From Hysterium pulicare CBS 123377 (Eukaryota; Ascomycota; Dothideomycetes; Hysteriales; Hysteriaceae), in assembly GCA_000467715.1 (NCBI GenBank), contig AJFK01000983.1:1-64000 (forward strand): a stretch of 64,000 bases of DNA, given 5' to 3'. Both the position numbers and the translations under genes were made by a program. Below the pieces are notes generated by a model. It saw nothing but the letters and a program-made list of their open reading frames with translations. It was not told the origin of the DNA and did not search any database. How positions within the stretch are numbered: position 1 is the stretch's first letter; the number at the start of each line of letters is the position of its first letter. This document shows positions 45,445 to 55,219 of this stretch, in pieces.

Positions 45445-46260
45445 ATGCCTGTACGTCTCCAAAACTTACAGTATCCTGCCATTAGGTTTGGTCCGCTAAA
45501 CCATTGAATTAGGCATACCACTCCGTCTTCCTCGAGGAGCCAAACCAACAAGTGATAGGTATATATCACTCTCAGCGCGCATCACTAGCCCCTTAAAGAC
45601 CTCTATGATTGCTAATCACTACATACTCACACCGTCCAGGCAACTTCGCCCTCCTCCCCCTCCGCACTCGCACCCGAGGACCCGCACAACAGCTTCCCCC
45701 GCTCCCACCCGACCTCACAGACCTGACCATCGATGCCTCTCACGAATCCTACGACCCGCTCGATGAAGTACTCTCCCTCTTCCGTGCCAACACATTCTTC
45801 CGCAATTTCGAGATCAAGGGCCCCGCAGACCGCGTACTGATTTACGGGATTCTGTACGTGAGCGATGTATTAGGAAAGATCAGGCCGGGGATGAATAGGA
45901 GGGAAGCTGAGAAGGTATGTTGTTTACAGTCTACCTTAAAAAACAGAGTTGCCATGACTTGAGTTGAGCCGGATTTGGTGGCATATAGAGAGTGGGAGCT
46001 AACCATTACAACAGTCCGTCATGAACGTAGCCCTAGACACCAACTTCGCCATCCCAGGCGACGCCGGATTCCCCCTCAATCAAGCCTTTGAGGCTCCAGC
46101 CGATCGCAACCAAGCAGAGCAGCTACGACAATATCTCAGGCAGATGCGGGAGGAGCTTGCTGTGAGGCTCCTCAATAGAGTTTATAGCGATGGAAGCAAC
46201 ACGCCGAGTAAATGGTGGTTGAGTTTTACGAAGAGGAAGTTTATGGGCAAGGCTTTGTAG
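45445..46260 (+). CDS. arc18: Arp2/3 complex subunit 3 (ARPC3, p21-Arc)
   Basis: Structural subunit of the Arp2/3 complex that nucleates branched actin at endocytic patches. Exons 45445-45450 (6 nt: Met-Pro), 45513-45558, 45640-45914 and 46015-46260 give 190 residues. The spliced start MPAYHSVFLEEPNQQVIGNF is the family N-terminus, so the 6-nt first exon is well supported. Family motifs: FALLPLRTRTRGPA, YDPLDEVLSLFRANTFFRNF, EIKGPADRVLIYGILYVSD, NRREAEK, PGDAGFPLNQAFEAPADRNQ, LRQMREELAVRLLNRVY and the end SKWWLSFTKRKFMGKAL. It has an insertion of about ten residues (QQLPPLPPDLTDLTID) relative to animal ARPC3. Divergent from RFC3. Confidence 0.95.
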
Positions 46261-46697
46261 GCTGCCATAAGTTCTGATTTGGCGTTGTGACGAGGGATGT
46301 TGGGCTATTGGACCTACTTCACGGATTTGAAAAAGATGGCCAGGGAGTGAAGGGCGCCTCTGGTCAGGTATAGCGTTGGGAGATTGGACTGCTTCTCATG
46401 CTGGGTGTGGTTCCTCGGCGCCAGTTGCAGTCTCAGCGTAGCTTTTAGAAATCTGGAGTGGGCATGCGGACATATGGTCCAAGATACAAAGTTTCGGTAG
46501 GGTATTAGACTTATTTAGTAGAGTCAAGAATCAAAACCACCAGGCTCCCTTAAAATAAAATGCAAATATGGCTAAGATTCTCCAGCCTCTCATTAACTTT
46601 CACATGCCTATCCTTTTCAAAGGTTCACCATCTTGTTGAGACCGCCAACAGCTATTCATCCAGTTTGGAGATATTACACCGTTCCCTCTCCTCGACA
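46261..46697. other. Convergent intergenic region, no gene seen
   Basis: 3' flanks of ARPC3 and Trm6. The plus-strand frames from 46560 on are shadows of the Trm6 C-terminus. Confidence 0.6.
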
Positions 46698-48756
46698 TCA
46701 CGTCTCCGCCGCCGTCCCCTCACCCATCTTCCTCTTCTTACCTCTGAACTTCCCCCTCGCCTCCACCTTGCCTTCTGCAGGCAGTACTCTTGTCGCCGTA
46801 AAAAGATATCCCTCCGCACCGCCTCGACTCGTCATCATCGGATGCGTGCGTCCCGGTAGAACCTGCCAATGCCTAGCTCTCGCAGTCTGCAGCATAGGCG
46901 CCAGGAGTAAGGTCGGATTAACCGGGAAATTTGAGTCAGTTTCATCTTCACTGACCGTCCCGTTGACATTTTGCTCGACCTTGCCATTGACCCCTTTCTC
47001 CTTCTTGACATTTTTCTCTTTCTTGATGTCTGTCTTGACCTCTTCCTGGTTTCCCTCAACGGCGGTGTTTAGATTCTGCTTTGCCACATACGCAGCTTTT
47101 CTCTCCTTGCTGTAGAAATCACACAGTTCGACAAGACTCTCTACGTCATGTCTGTAGACTACCACTTGGCCGCCTCCCCTCACAAGCGGAACCAACTCCT
47201 TCAATACACTAGCTGGCTCCATGACACTAGCGACAACCAGCCCATCATACCCTCCCGCTCTAGTCTCGTCTACAACCCTCTTCACCTTCTCCCATCGCCG
47301 CCTCTTCTTATAGTAGGCGCCACGTTTACTACTTTTCCAGGTCGAGAGGACGGAGTCGGGGATGATGGGAGGTTCGCTGTAGGATGGGTCGGAGGCGGGA
47401 TCGAGGAGTTGCAGCCAAGAGAGGGATTTGAGATGCGTGTGGAGGGGATGTGTGGGTGTGGGGTTAGAGGCGTCGAAGGAGAAATATTTTAGGAGGCCGA
47501 GGTTAGGTTGGTTGTTTGAGTGGAGGAGGGTTAGGGTGTTTGTTTCAGCGGACATTGCGGCAATGTGAGTGCGAGGTGACTTGCGGGGTTGTTGGGGTTC
47601 GCCATTGCAGGTGAGAGATTGGCCTGGTCCTGTGGAAGTTGCTGGAGCTGTGATGTCGGACTTTTCGTTTGTCAATATGCCACCATCTGGAAGAGTGGAT
47701 CCTACTATCGGCTGTATATCGCCTGAGGCATCGGCCATGACTGTGTCTGCTTCATGTTGATGCTGATCGCCGTTCCTTGGTGGTTCATTCTGGTCTGGCG
47801 TCTCTTGACTGTCTATGTCCTCGGCATGCTGTTGTTCGACTGCCTCGTCTTCTTCATCTGATTCTTCGTGTGGGTATAACGTGCCCATCTTCTCGGCGAG
47901 AGCAGCCACCACCAGGCCTCCGGTGTCATCGACTACCAACCACCTTCCGCCCCCGACAAAGTCGTTGCCGTTTTCGGAGGTAATGGCACGGCTCGAAGCT
48001 CCACAGTGAACATTTGCCCAGCTGATGATCAGTCCAAGCATTTCCTCCCTTAGCTCCATAATCTTATGCGATTCCCTCTCCGTGATGTACTCTGTGAGCA
48101 TACCCACGTCCAGAGGCAGGACAGTGAATCGGCGCAGGTATTTTTTCGACTTCCGTAAGGTATATTTCGCCAGGGAGAACGATGTCTTCTCATCGATTGC
48201 CATATGCGATGCCATTATCCTAGCTATTATGTCCTTTCCGGAGCCCGTTCCGGCTTTTTTGAGCTCTTCGATCTCTTCCATGGACAGAGTCTGCCGTGAT
48301 GGATCGTCGACAGTCATTCTGTTGCTTCGCATTATGACCTCGCCATCCTCTCCCACGATATCGAATTCCACCCCACCATCGCCATTGGTAGATTCCTCCC
48401 TCGATTCCGCGGGCGTGGCATGGTCGCCAGAATTGAGAGCTTCGGCATGTAATTCCGAGGCGGGCACGACTCTCAGCTCAGTTCGCTCTTTGCCTTCATC
48501 CTTATCCAGGAGCTCAAAGGTGAAGTAATATGGTCGTCCGAGCAACAAGTTGGCGGGAAATGATCCAAACTTCCCAATATTTACAGTTCTGCAGGCAGCC
48601 GTCAGAATTTCTCTGGTGCATCAATACGAGTTCGGTAACAGTGGATGCTCACTCCAACTAGTACACATACGTGTTTGGTTGTATTTCAAGGACCTTGAAA
48701 GTGCCCGAGGGTAGTCGGAGAACTATATGGGTGTTGGGCCGGATGTAGGAGTGCAT
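46698..48756 (-). CDS. trm6: tRNA (adenine58-N1)-methyltransferase non-catalytic subunit Trm6/Gcd10
   Basis: Partner of catalytic Trm61. The heterotetramer makes m1A58 in tRNA, including initiator tRNA-Met, in the nucleus. Exons 48756-48671 and 48588-46698 give 658 residues. The N-terminus MHSYIRPNTHIVLRLPSGTF, then NIGKFGSFPANLLLGRPYYF and TFELLDKDEGKE, matches the Trm6 N-domain. Middle motifs: RQTLSMEEIEELKKAGTGSG, AIDEKTSFSLAKYTLRKSKK and RRFTVLPLDVGMLTEY. The C-domain has a degenerate methyltransferase fold (WLVVDDTGGLVVAALAEKMG, then GYDGLVVASVMEPASVL and LVPLVRGGGQVVVY). A long acidic/Gln insertion near residues 240-330 and a Lys/Val/Glu-rich insertion late in the protein (KKEKNVKKEKGVNGK) are probably disordered. 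Divergent from the MINDY gene. Confidence 0.93.
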
Positions 48757-49326
48757 TGCGCGGCCTGAGTTCAAGTCCGAGGCGATGATGCGATGGCCCC
48801 ATCAGCCACTGTGCGTTGGGACGGGATTTGGCGGAGGAATGGTGATACGAGGAATGTGTTCTGTTTCCGGTGCGGAGGTCTACGCAAATGGTTCTGCTCT
48901 GAAACAAAAGCTGGGGCTGTGGTTGATGATACGAATGCATTCGTTGCACCCCTCGTAGTTTTGCGCTGTCAAAAATTTAGGAGCTGTGGCGGTGCAGTGG
49001 TGGCTGCCCTACTGCGGTTCGTCGTCATCGCCTCGCGACTACATGGCTATTTGGTTACCTTCTCACTGCACCCTGGCGCCCTCGATTGAGCTGATGGTCG
49101 AGCCGCGCAAGCTCTTCGCCCGCTTCACAGAGCAATTGTCTACCTCGACATTCACTCTCCGTCTTCTTTGACTGCCCCTACTGCGTCCCATAATAACAAA
49201 CAAGCTCCACCCGGTGTCCAACTGGGGGCCGGCGCTAGAGATTCCATCACTCCCGAGGTCCCATCACCTCTCTACAAGCTATCAAGCGCTGTTTTTGCAA
49301 CATCATTGATCTTCACAGCTTTCAAC
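48757..49326. other. Divergent promoter region Trm6/MINDY
   Basis: No separate gene. An in-frame upstream extension of the MINDY frame starts at 49168; I treat it as alternative N-terminus or 5' UTR. Confidence 0.5.
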
Positions 49327-52203
49327 ATGGTTCTCAGGAAACCGCTCCCGCAATCCAACCTCGTACCAGCTCCACTCTCCCAGGCTGCCAACAATCCGCC
49401 GTATCCTGTATCTCCAAGCTCCGAGCAGCCCCCACCGTTGCCAACCAGTTCCCCTCCACCGCCGCCGCATGAGGAGGTCTACTCCCCGAATCTACATGAG
49501 TCCCCTGCATTCCAGTTAAAACCACTCGAAGATGCCCGAAACGAGCATAAGGACGAAGATGGTGAATCCAACTACGACGATTCGGACTGGGACAAGACAG
49601 ATGAGGAGGACAACAATACCCCCGAGGATCTCCCTAACCCGTTGAAAATTGGAGGAGGAAAGCCCATTAAAGTTTCGCCTGGAAACGGGTTGCCTGATGC
49701 TCTGCGAGCAGGTCCGCCTGGTGGTTTGGTGACGAAATCTCAAGAGAAGTTGAGGCCGGAGCTCACAGGCGCGACCTCATCATCTTTAGGAGCAGCAAGC
49801 ACCAGTTCGAAAGAGTCTATACCTTTCCAAACCAACAATCCTTACCTGCGGATGCAAAACACAGGCCAGAGCAACTTCGGCGCGGAGAGTAGTGCTCAGG
49901 CTTGGGGAGACGCTCCTTCGACTGCTCAAAAATATGGGGAGCTTGCGGAGCTACCAACAATGAATACACCTGTCGATGCAATCTCAAAGATGTCCCTAAA
50001 CAGTCATATCCCTCAGCAGCAAGGCCCGCCCTCTCCAACCTCCAATCAGCCGCCACTAATCGCCGTGGAGACAGAGACACCTTCGTCCGCGCATCCAAGA
50101 CAAGAGTCAAACGCATCCAGCGTTTGGGATCCAGGCATGGATATATCGTCCTTGGATGCTTTTTCAAGGAGCTACGGATTGCCTTCGGAGACCATCCAAG
50201 AAGAATCTCCGCAAAGATCCTGGCAAGAACAACAAGCTTGGGAACAGAGCGAAAGAGAACGCAAACAGAAAGAGCTAGCCGCGGCACATGATGCTGCTGT
50301 AAGAGCAGAGCAGGAGCGTCGGCACGAGGAGGAATGGGAACGCGGCGAACAGGAAGCTAGAAGCAATGCTCAAGAGCCCTCACCTTTCCACGCCGATATT
50401 GCTCCGGAATTACCTCCTAGAAGCTCACAGGAACAAGGTGCTCCGCCGCCAAAACCCCCACGCCCTCATGTTGACGCAGGAGTAGGAGGTTCTTCAGGGC
50501 GTCCAGAGGTAGAAACACCAAACACAGCTGCGAAACGCCAAAGAAAAGAACACTATCAGATCAAACATATCCGTTGGTACGATGCGAAGAACCGCGGCAT
50601 TCGGGAGTCGCCAATTCTAGCACAGAACGCGAACGGACCTTGCCCATTGTTAGCATTGGTAAATGCCCTTGTATTGTCCACGCCAGCAGGAGAAGAGACA
50701 GCGCTTGTGGAAACATTAAGGACGAGAGAACAAGTCAGCCTTGGCTTACTTCTTGATGCAGTCTTCGATGAGCTCATGTCCGGTCGCCGAGGTGGAGCTG
50801 CACAGGAATTACCAGATGTTGGCGAGCTATATTCTTTCCTAGTCACTCTGCATACTGGGATGAACGTCAATCCCATGTTCGTTCATGATGCCAATTCTAC
50901 CGATGGCCCTTCGGCTCTCTTGCCCGAGTTTGCTGTCAAGCCCGGTGGTTTCGAGAACACTCGCGAAATGAAACTTTACAGCACGTTTAATATTCCCCTG
51001 ATACATGGTTGGCTTCCTCCGAGCGAGTCTAGGGCATATGCTGCATTTGAACGCGTAGCGAAGACGTATGAGGATTCACAGAATGTTCAGTTCGCGGAAG
51101 AAGAGCTTGAACATAAGTTGGGATCAGGTGGTTTGAATGCGGATGAGCAGAGGCTTTTCGAAGACGTTCATGCTATCAAAGAATTCTTGAATCGATGGCC
51201 AACTCAATTGACTGATTACGGACTCCAGACCATGGTTCAAAGCCTGCAACCCGGACAGATCGGTATCCTATTCCGCAATGACCACTTTTCGACTGTATAT
51301 AAAGAGCCCAGGACGGAGCGCATACTGACTCTTGTCACGGACGCCGGATACTCCACCCACGAAGAGATCGTTTGGGAATCTCTAGTCGATGTAAACGGTC
51401 AAGGAAGCGAGCTCTACTCGGGCGACTTCCGTCCAGTCGGGAACAACAATTCTGCCCCACCCTCGAATAGCAATCCCCAACAAGTCCAGAGCCTCCTTGA
51501 CGTCGGCGACAACCAGGGCTGGACATCTGTTCCCACCCGGCGTCGCAATCACCGACCCTCAGCGTCCGATTCCACCGTCCAAGCTCCTCAACAATCCGGC
51601 GTAACCTCATCCCAAACACCCCCAGATCCCAGCCGAACTGAACAAGAAGACCATGACCTAGCTCTCGCCTTGCAGCTTCAGGAAGAGGAAGAGGACCGAC
51701 ACCGCCGCTCGCTCGAAGAACGACGTCGTCGCGAAAACCATCTCTCTGAACAAGCCATCGCCGCCAACCAAAGCCGCGGCAATCGTCGCGCCAGTGGTAT
51801 CCGCAATGAGAATCCACCACTCATCCCACCACGAAGAAACAACAACCAAACAAACAGACCAGTAAACAGCAACGAACCCGCTCCCCCACCCACGTACGAA
51901 GAAGCGGCCTCTAGACCCGCGTACCATCCACCCCAGGGGCATCCGGCAAGTTCGCATGCCCCGCTTAGAAACCAGGGACCTCCTAGACCTCAGGGACCCC
52001 AGGCACAAGGGAGTGCATATCAGGCGAACAGTGCGCATTTGCCACCGCCGGGTGTCCCTCCGCAGACGGGTGGGAGACGTACGTCGAGACCTCCCGGCTT
52101 GATTGACCAGATTCCGAATAGACCGGGGCGGAGGCAGTCTGCGGGCATTGGGGGTGCGAATGGAGTTGGACCTGAGGAGAGGGATAAGTGCGTTGTTATG
52201 TAG
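49327..52203 (+). CDS. MINDY-family (FAM63) K48-specific deubiquitinase with CaaX end
   Basis: Cysteine protease that trims Lys48-linked ubiquitin chains. Single exon, 958 residues from the Met at 49327; a Met at 49168 in the same frame would add 53. Residues 1-390 are disordered, with Pro-rich and charged tracts. The catalytic MINDY domain (DUF544) runs ~400-690: EHYQIKHIRWYDAKNRGIRE, SPILAQNANGPCPLLALVNA with nucleophile Cys at ~439, LGLLLDAVFDELM, LPDVGELYSFLVTLHTGMNV, NIPLIHGWLPP, GLQTMVQSLQPGQIGILFRN, then NDHFSTVYK with His at ~653. The remaining ~300 residues are Gln/Pro/Arg-rich with a UIM-like helix (DHDLALALQLQEEEEDRHRR), which could bind ubiquitin. The protein ends in Cys-Val-Val-Met, a CaaX box suited to farnesylation, implying membrane anchoring. 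All catalytic residues are visible. Confidence 0.93.
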   Translation: MVLRKPLPQSNLVPAPLSQAANNPPYPVSPSSEQPPPLPTSSPPPPPHEEVYSPNLHESPAFQLKPLEDARNEHKDEDGESNYDDSDWDKTDEEDNNTPEDLPNPLKIGGGKPIKVSPGNGLPDALRAGPPGGLVTKSQEKLRPELTGATSSSLGAASTSSKESIPFQTNNPYLRMQNTGQSNFGAESSAQAWGDAPSTAQKYGELAELPTMNTPVDAISKMSLNSHIPQQQGPPSPTSNQPPLIAVETETPSSAHPRQESNASSVWDPGMDISSLDAFSRSYGLPSETIQEESPQRSWQEQQAWEQSERERKQKELAAAHDAAVRAEQERRHEEEWERGEQEARSNAQEPSPFHADIAPELPPRSSQEQGAPPPKPPRPHVDAGVGGSSGRPEVETPNTAAKRQRKEHYQIKHIRWYDAKNRGIRESPILAQNANGPCPLLALVNALVLSTPAGEETALVETLRTREQVSLGLLLDAVFDELMSGRRGGAAQELPDVGELYSFLVTLHTGMNVNPMFVHDANSTDGPSALLPEFAVKPGGFENTREMKLYSTFNIPLIHGWLPPSESRAYAAFERVAKTYEDSQNVQFAEEELEHKLGSGGLNADEQRLFEDVHAIKEFLNRWPTQLTDYGLQTMVQSLQPGQIGILFRNDHFSTVYKEPRTERILTLVTDAGYSTHEEIVWESLVDVNGQGSELYSGDFRPVGNNNSAPPSNSNPQQVQSLLDVGDNQGWTSVPTRRRNHRPSASDSTVQAPQQSGVTSSQTPPDPSRTEQEDHDLALALQLQEEEEDRHRRSLEERRRRENHLSEQAIAANQSRGNRRASGIRNENPPLIPPRRNNNQTNRPVNSNEPAPPPTYEEAASRPAYHPPQGHPASSHAPLRNQGPPRPQGPQAQGSAYQANSAHLPPPGVPPQTGGRRTSRPPGLIDQIPNRPGRRQSAGIGGANGVGPEERDKCVVM

Positions 52204-52914
52204 ATGAGAGCTTAATGAGTTGAGGAAGAGGATGATGGGGAATCGGAATTGGGTAGGCTTTTACCTACTATGGCGTCTCTTCGAATTTATGTAGGGCGCG
52301 TGGAATGATGCTGCACTCGCTCGGTATACCCATTTTGGTTCTTTTTGGGGATTTGTTTGTTTAGGGGTAGTGGAGGTGTTTAGTTCTATATGTAGAAGTT
52401 CAAATGGATTGAGTTGAACATGTTCAAGATTGAGAGCCATTGTGCATTGTATCATTAGCGCTAGTCCAATCTTTTTTTTCGTCCGAACCTGGTGAGTTTC
52501 CCCGTTGTTGAGTCAAATCGCATTTCATGTCCTTCTCATCTCTACCATTCCCCCTCCACTCTCAATCTATGTTTGGGCGCAGTAGAATGAAAGATGATAC
52601 TGTTCTGATTAGAAAATCTATTCAAAACCTGTCGCGAGGCTTACATGGTCTCGGTGTTTGGCGACTCAATCCGTATCGATAGGCATGCATGTTTTCGACA
52701 GCCAAGAGGTATGTCGTTCCTTCCGCTTCTGCTTATTATGGAGAAATAATAAGAGACTAGAGCACATCTATACGTATCTGCCAGGTTATCGTCGTGGACC
52801 AAGTAAAATCGAGTTTATCGCTGTTCGAAGGTCACGTGAGCTCTCAATCTATACGTTCTAATTATTGCTGTGCTCCGCAAGTTTTCGTAGACTCTCATGA
52901 GCCATTTCATTAGT

Positions 52915-53930
52915 CTGGTTATAGTCTGCGCCTCGTTCCGTAAACTCTCATGAGGCATTTAAATCCTGGTTATCATCCGTGCTCAACCTGTCCCGAAGAA
53001 ATCGTTATCTTGGTCGACTAAGAAGAGTGGGTCTGCGAGAAGAGGTATAAAAAGAGGATACCTCCGCAAGAAAATCCTACAACTTTTTATTACATTTTTT
53101 CTCCCTAGAAATCATAAGATAACAGCACTGCTCTAGAGTAGCTATGTATTACCTGTACCTCATCCGGTCCCAAGTTTACCTCCACCTGAAGGTCCCGCGA
53201 ATACCTACTCCGTAAGCTCTGGCTTCTGGTCCGTGTTCAGTGGCGAACGGTGCACTGTTCAGTCAGGCAAAAGGGTCTCCTTCCTGAAAGCTAAGAGATA
53301 ACACCACTGCAGCAGAATGGCTATCTATTGTCTGTGTGTCGGCCCGTATCAAGTTTGCCTCCGTCCGATAGTCCTCCGATTCTCTTTCTACGATTTCTGG
53401 TCCAGACTATGGGTCCAGTTGCTTAAGGTTCAGTCCGGTGAACTCTCAACCCCAGAGCGCCTCCGAATGGCGACATATCGTCTGTGCCTCAACCTCTCCC
53501 AAGTAAATCACCTCTGAACAGGCCTCAGGAGTCACACTCGATGACTCTTAGATACTGGGCGAGTACCTGTTGCCACTGGGCGAGTACCTGTTGCCACTGG
53601 GCGAATACCTGGGTCACTGGGCGAGTACCTTGTTACCACTCGGCGGGGCCTGCCCCTGGCGCAGATATCACACCATTGCTCCAGAGTGGATACATATTGT
53701 CTGTGCCTCAACCAGACCTTAGGAGACCGTTGTCGGCCAAGTAGAGTCAACCTCTGGAGAGAGCTGCAAGAGGAGTTTACCACCGTAAGAAGGCCCCGTA
53801 CATTTCTATTTCACTAGTCCCAGCGTTGGATACCTAGTCCAGTGGCTAAAGTTTCCACTCTGCAAGAAAGTCTCCCAGAATGCCGGATTATCGTCTGAGC
53901 CTCAACCAATCCTTGAGAAATCACGTCAGA
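52915..53930. repeat. Degenerate tandem array with a ~50-bp core
   Basis: About seven diverged copies of a core like 'ggctatatattgtctgtg' followed by 'cctcaacc', cc-aagt and cctcc. They start near 52,915, 52,966, 53,133, 53,313, 53,454, 53,681 and 53,874. Flanking pieces also recur, e.g. 'agataacaccactgctc' before the core and 'gaggataccNccgNaagaa' elsewhere. Spacing is irregular (about 50-230 bp). No open frame runs through it. Confidence 0.65.
53554..53648. repeat. Four-and-a-half-copy ~20-bp tandem repeat
   Basis: Units begin actgggcgagtacct and vary at the 3' end (tgttgcc, gggtc, tgttacc). Contained in the larger degenerate array. Not CRISPR-like, since there are no unique spacers. Confidence 0.8.
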
Positions 53931-54112
53931 AAATCCCTCAATCGGTTCCATGGAACCACCTCCGAGAACGGCGCAAGAGTCATAGATTGCACAGAGAAGT
54001 CCCTCAGCTAGCGCCCCTCGAAATACATAAATACCTGCGCCCACCCCACGATCTTCCTTCTCTTTTTCTCACCACACTCGACCGACTTCCAAACACTCTG
54101 CACACCCTACCT

Positions 54113-54263
54113 TTCGTGCTCGGCACTAGTCTCCTCGGTTGCATTAGATGGGTTAGATTTGGAGATTGGTGAAGTAGCTTCGGATGGTCATCTGCATCTA
54201 CCTCGCCCATCTCTAAGTCCACCCCGTCTAATGCAACCGAAGAGACCAGTACTGAGCACGAGA
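54113..54263. repeat. Imperfect inverted repeat, ~65-bp arms, ~20-bp loop
   Basis: Left arm 54113-54177 and right arm 54198-54263 are reverse complements at roughly four of five positions. Most mismatches are transitions. Similarity extends weakly outwards (to about 54,085 and 54,290). RNA from either strand would fold into a long hairpin. No coding frame spans it. Confidence 0.75.
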
Positions 54264-55219
54264 GATAGGGGGTCCAGGGAACCTTTCTGGGTGGTGGTGA
54301 GCTACTAGGCTCTGGGCAGATGAGGAAGAGGAGGAACCTCAGCGAAAGAGTTCGCACTTCTACGCAGTGCTGAGGACGAGTACCCTTTTTTGGGGAAACC
54401 AAGACGAACTCATTGTAGATAGTTTTGATTAAAGCCAATGAATTATCTATTCCTTCGCTTTTTCACTCTGCTTGATGTGACATGTGAACAGTGAGTAAAC
54501 ATCAGACCCGTGAAATTTGCATGCTGAGACTCATCCCCGTGAACTCCTTTGACGATACAAATCGTACTCCATATCCTATTTTCCGACTAGCCTTAAGCAT
54601 GGCAACTTGCTTTCACGCTATTCCCAGAGCCCAACTCGGCTGTGTGCGCTGCTGATAAAGCAGGTGGTAGGGGAAGACCCAACGCTCTCAAACGACGAAT
54701 TCTGACACCCCCTTGTGCTCGTCTACCACCTATAATAACACTTCAGGTTGTCTAAACGAATCTCACTGTTTTCCCTTTGACCCTGATTATACCCACCATG
54801 CGACAACTCGTTTGCTTATCACCCTCAGCCCTTAACCATGCCCAATGAACATTCCCTTCTCTTCGCAAGGCTGCCACCTTCGTATGCATGATAGGGCTAC
54901 GGGGGTAACAGGTGAGGGCTTCGTTGCCGCATCTCCCTTTCGTGGTCGTACGCTGTCTGAACTGTCCGCTGGTGCCAACTGAGTTGCTTTGGCAGCAGGG
55001 TGAAAAGTTGTTTGGTTGGCTCGTCGGTTGGATTTGGAGGACGTGGTTAAGGTGTCCACCGATTTGCTGTAATTGTAGTAGCAGTAGCAGCCAGTACTAA
55101 TCTAGAGGCATTCGGCGAAGTGGCAACTTCTATGGTATGGGGGGAGACAGCGACGGTCGACCTTCTGGCCTGGATGTCTGGGGTCGAGCTCAGCCGGGAG
55201 TACTTCATTCTCAGTCACT

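Larger units (their letters stand above)
52204..55219. other. 3-kb gene-free stretch with repeats
   Basis: No gene supported between the MINDY gene and the NLR-like gene. It contains the degenerate repeat array, the short tandem repeats and the inverted repeat listed separately. The 54,450-55,219 part holds only short unconvincing frames. Higher AT than the coding regions on either side is visible by eye near 52,440-53,130. Confidence 0.65.

Noticed and set aside
53554-53648. CRISPR-like array
   Set aside because: Units are head to tail with no unique spacers, and the genome is eukaryotic. It is a plain tandem repeat.
52204-55219. Remnant of a transposable element in the gene-free stretch
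   Set aside because: No transposase, reverse transcriptase, long terminal repeat or clear terminal inverted repeats were recognised. The sequence is described only as repeats of unknown origin.
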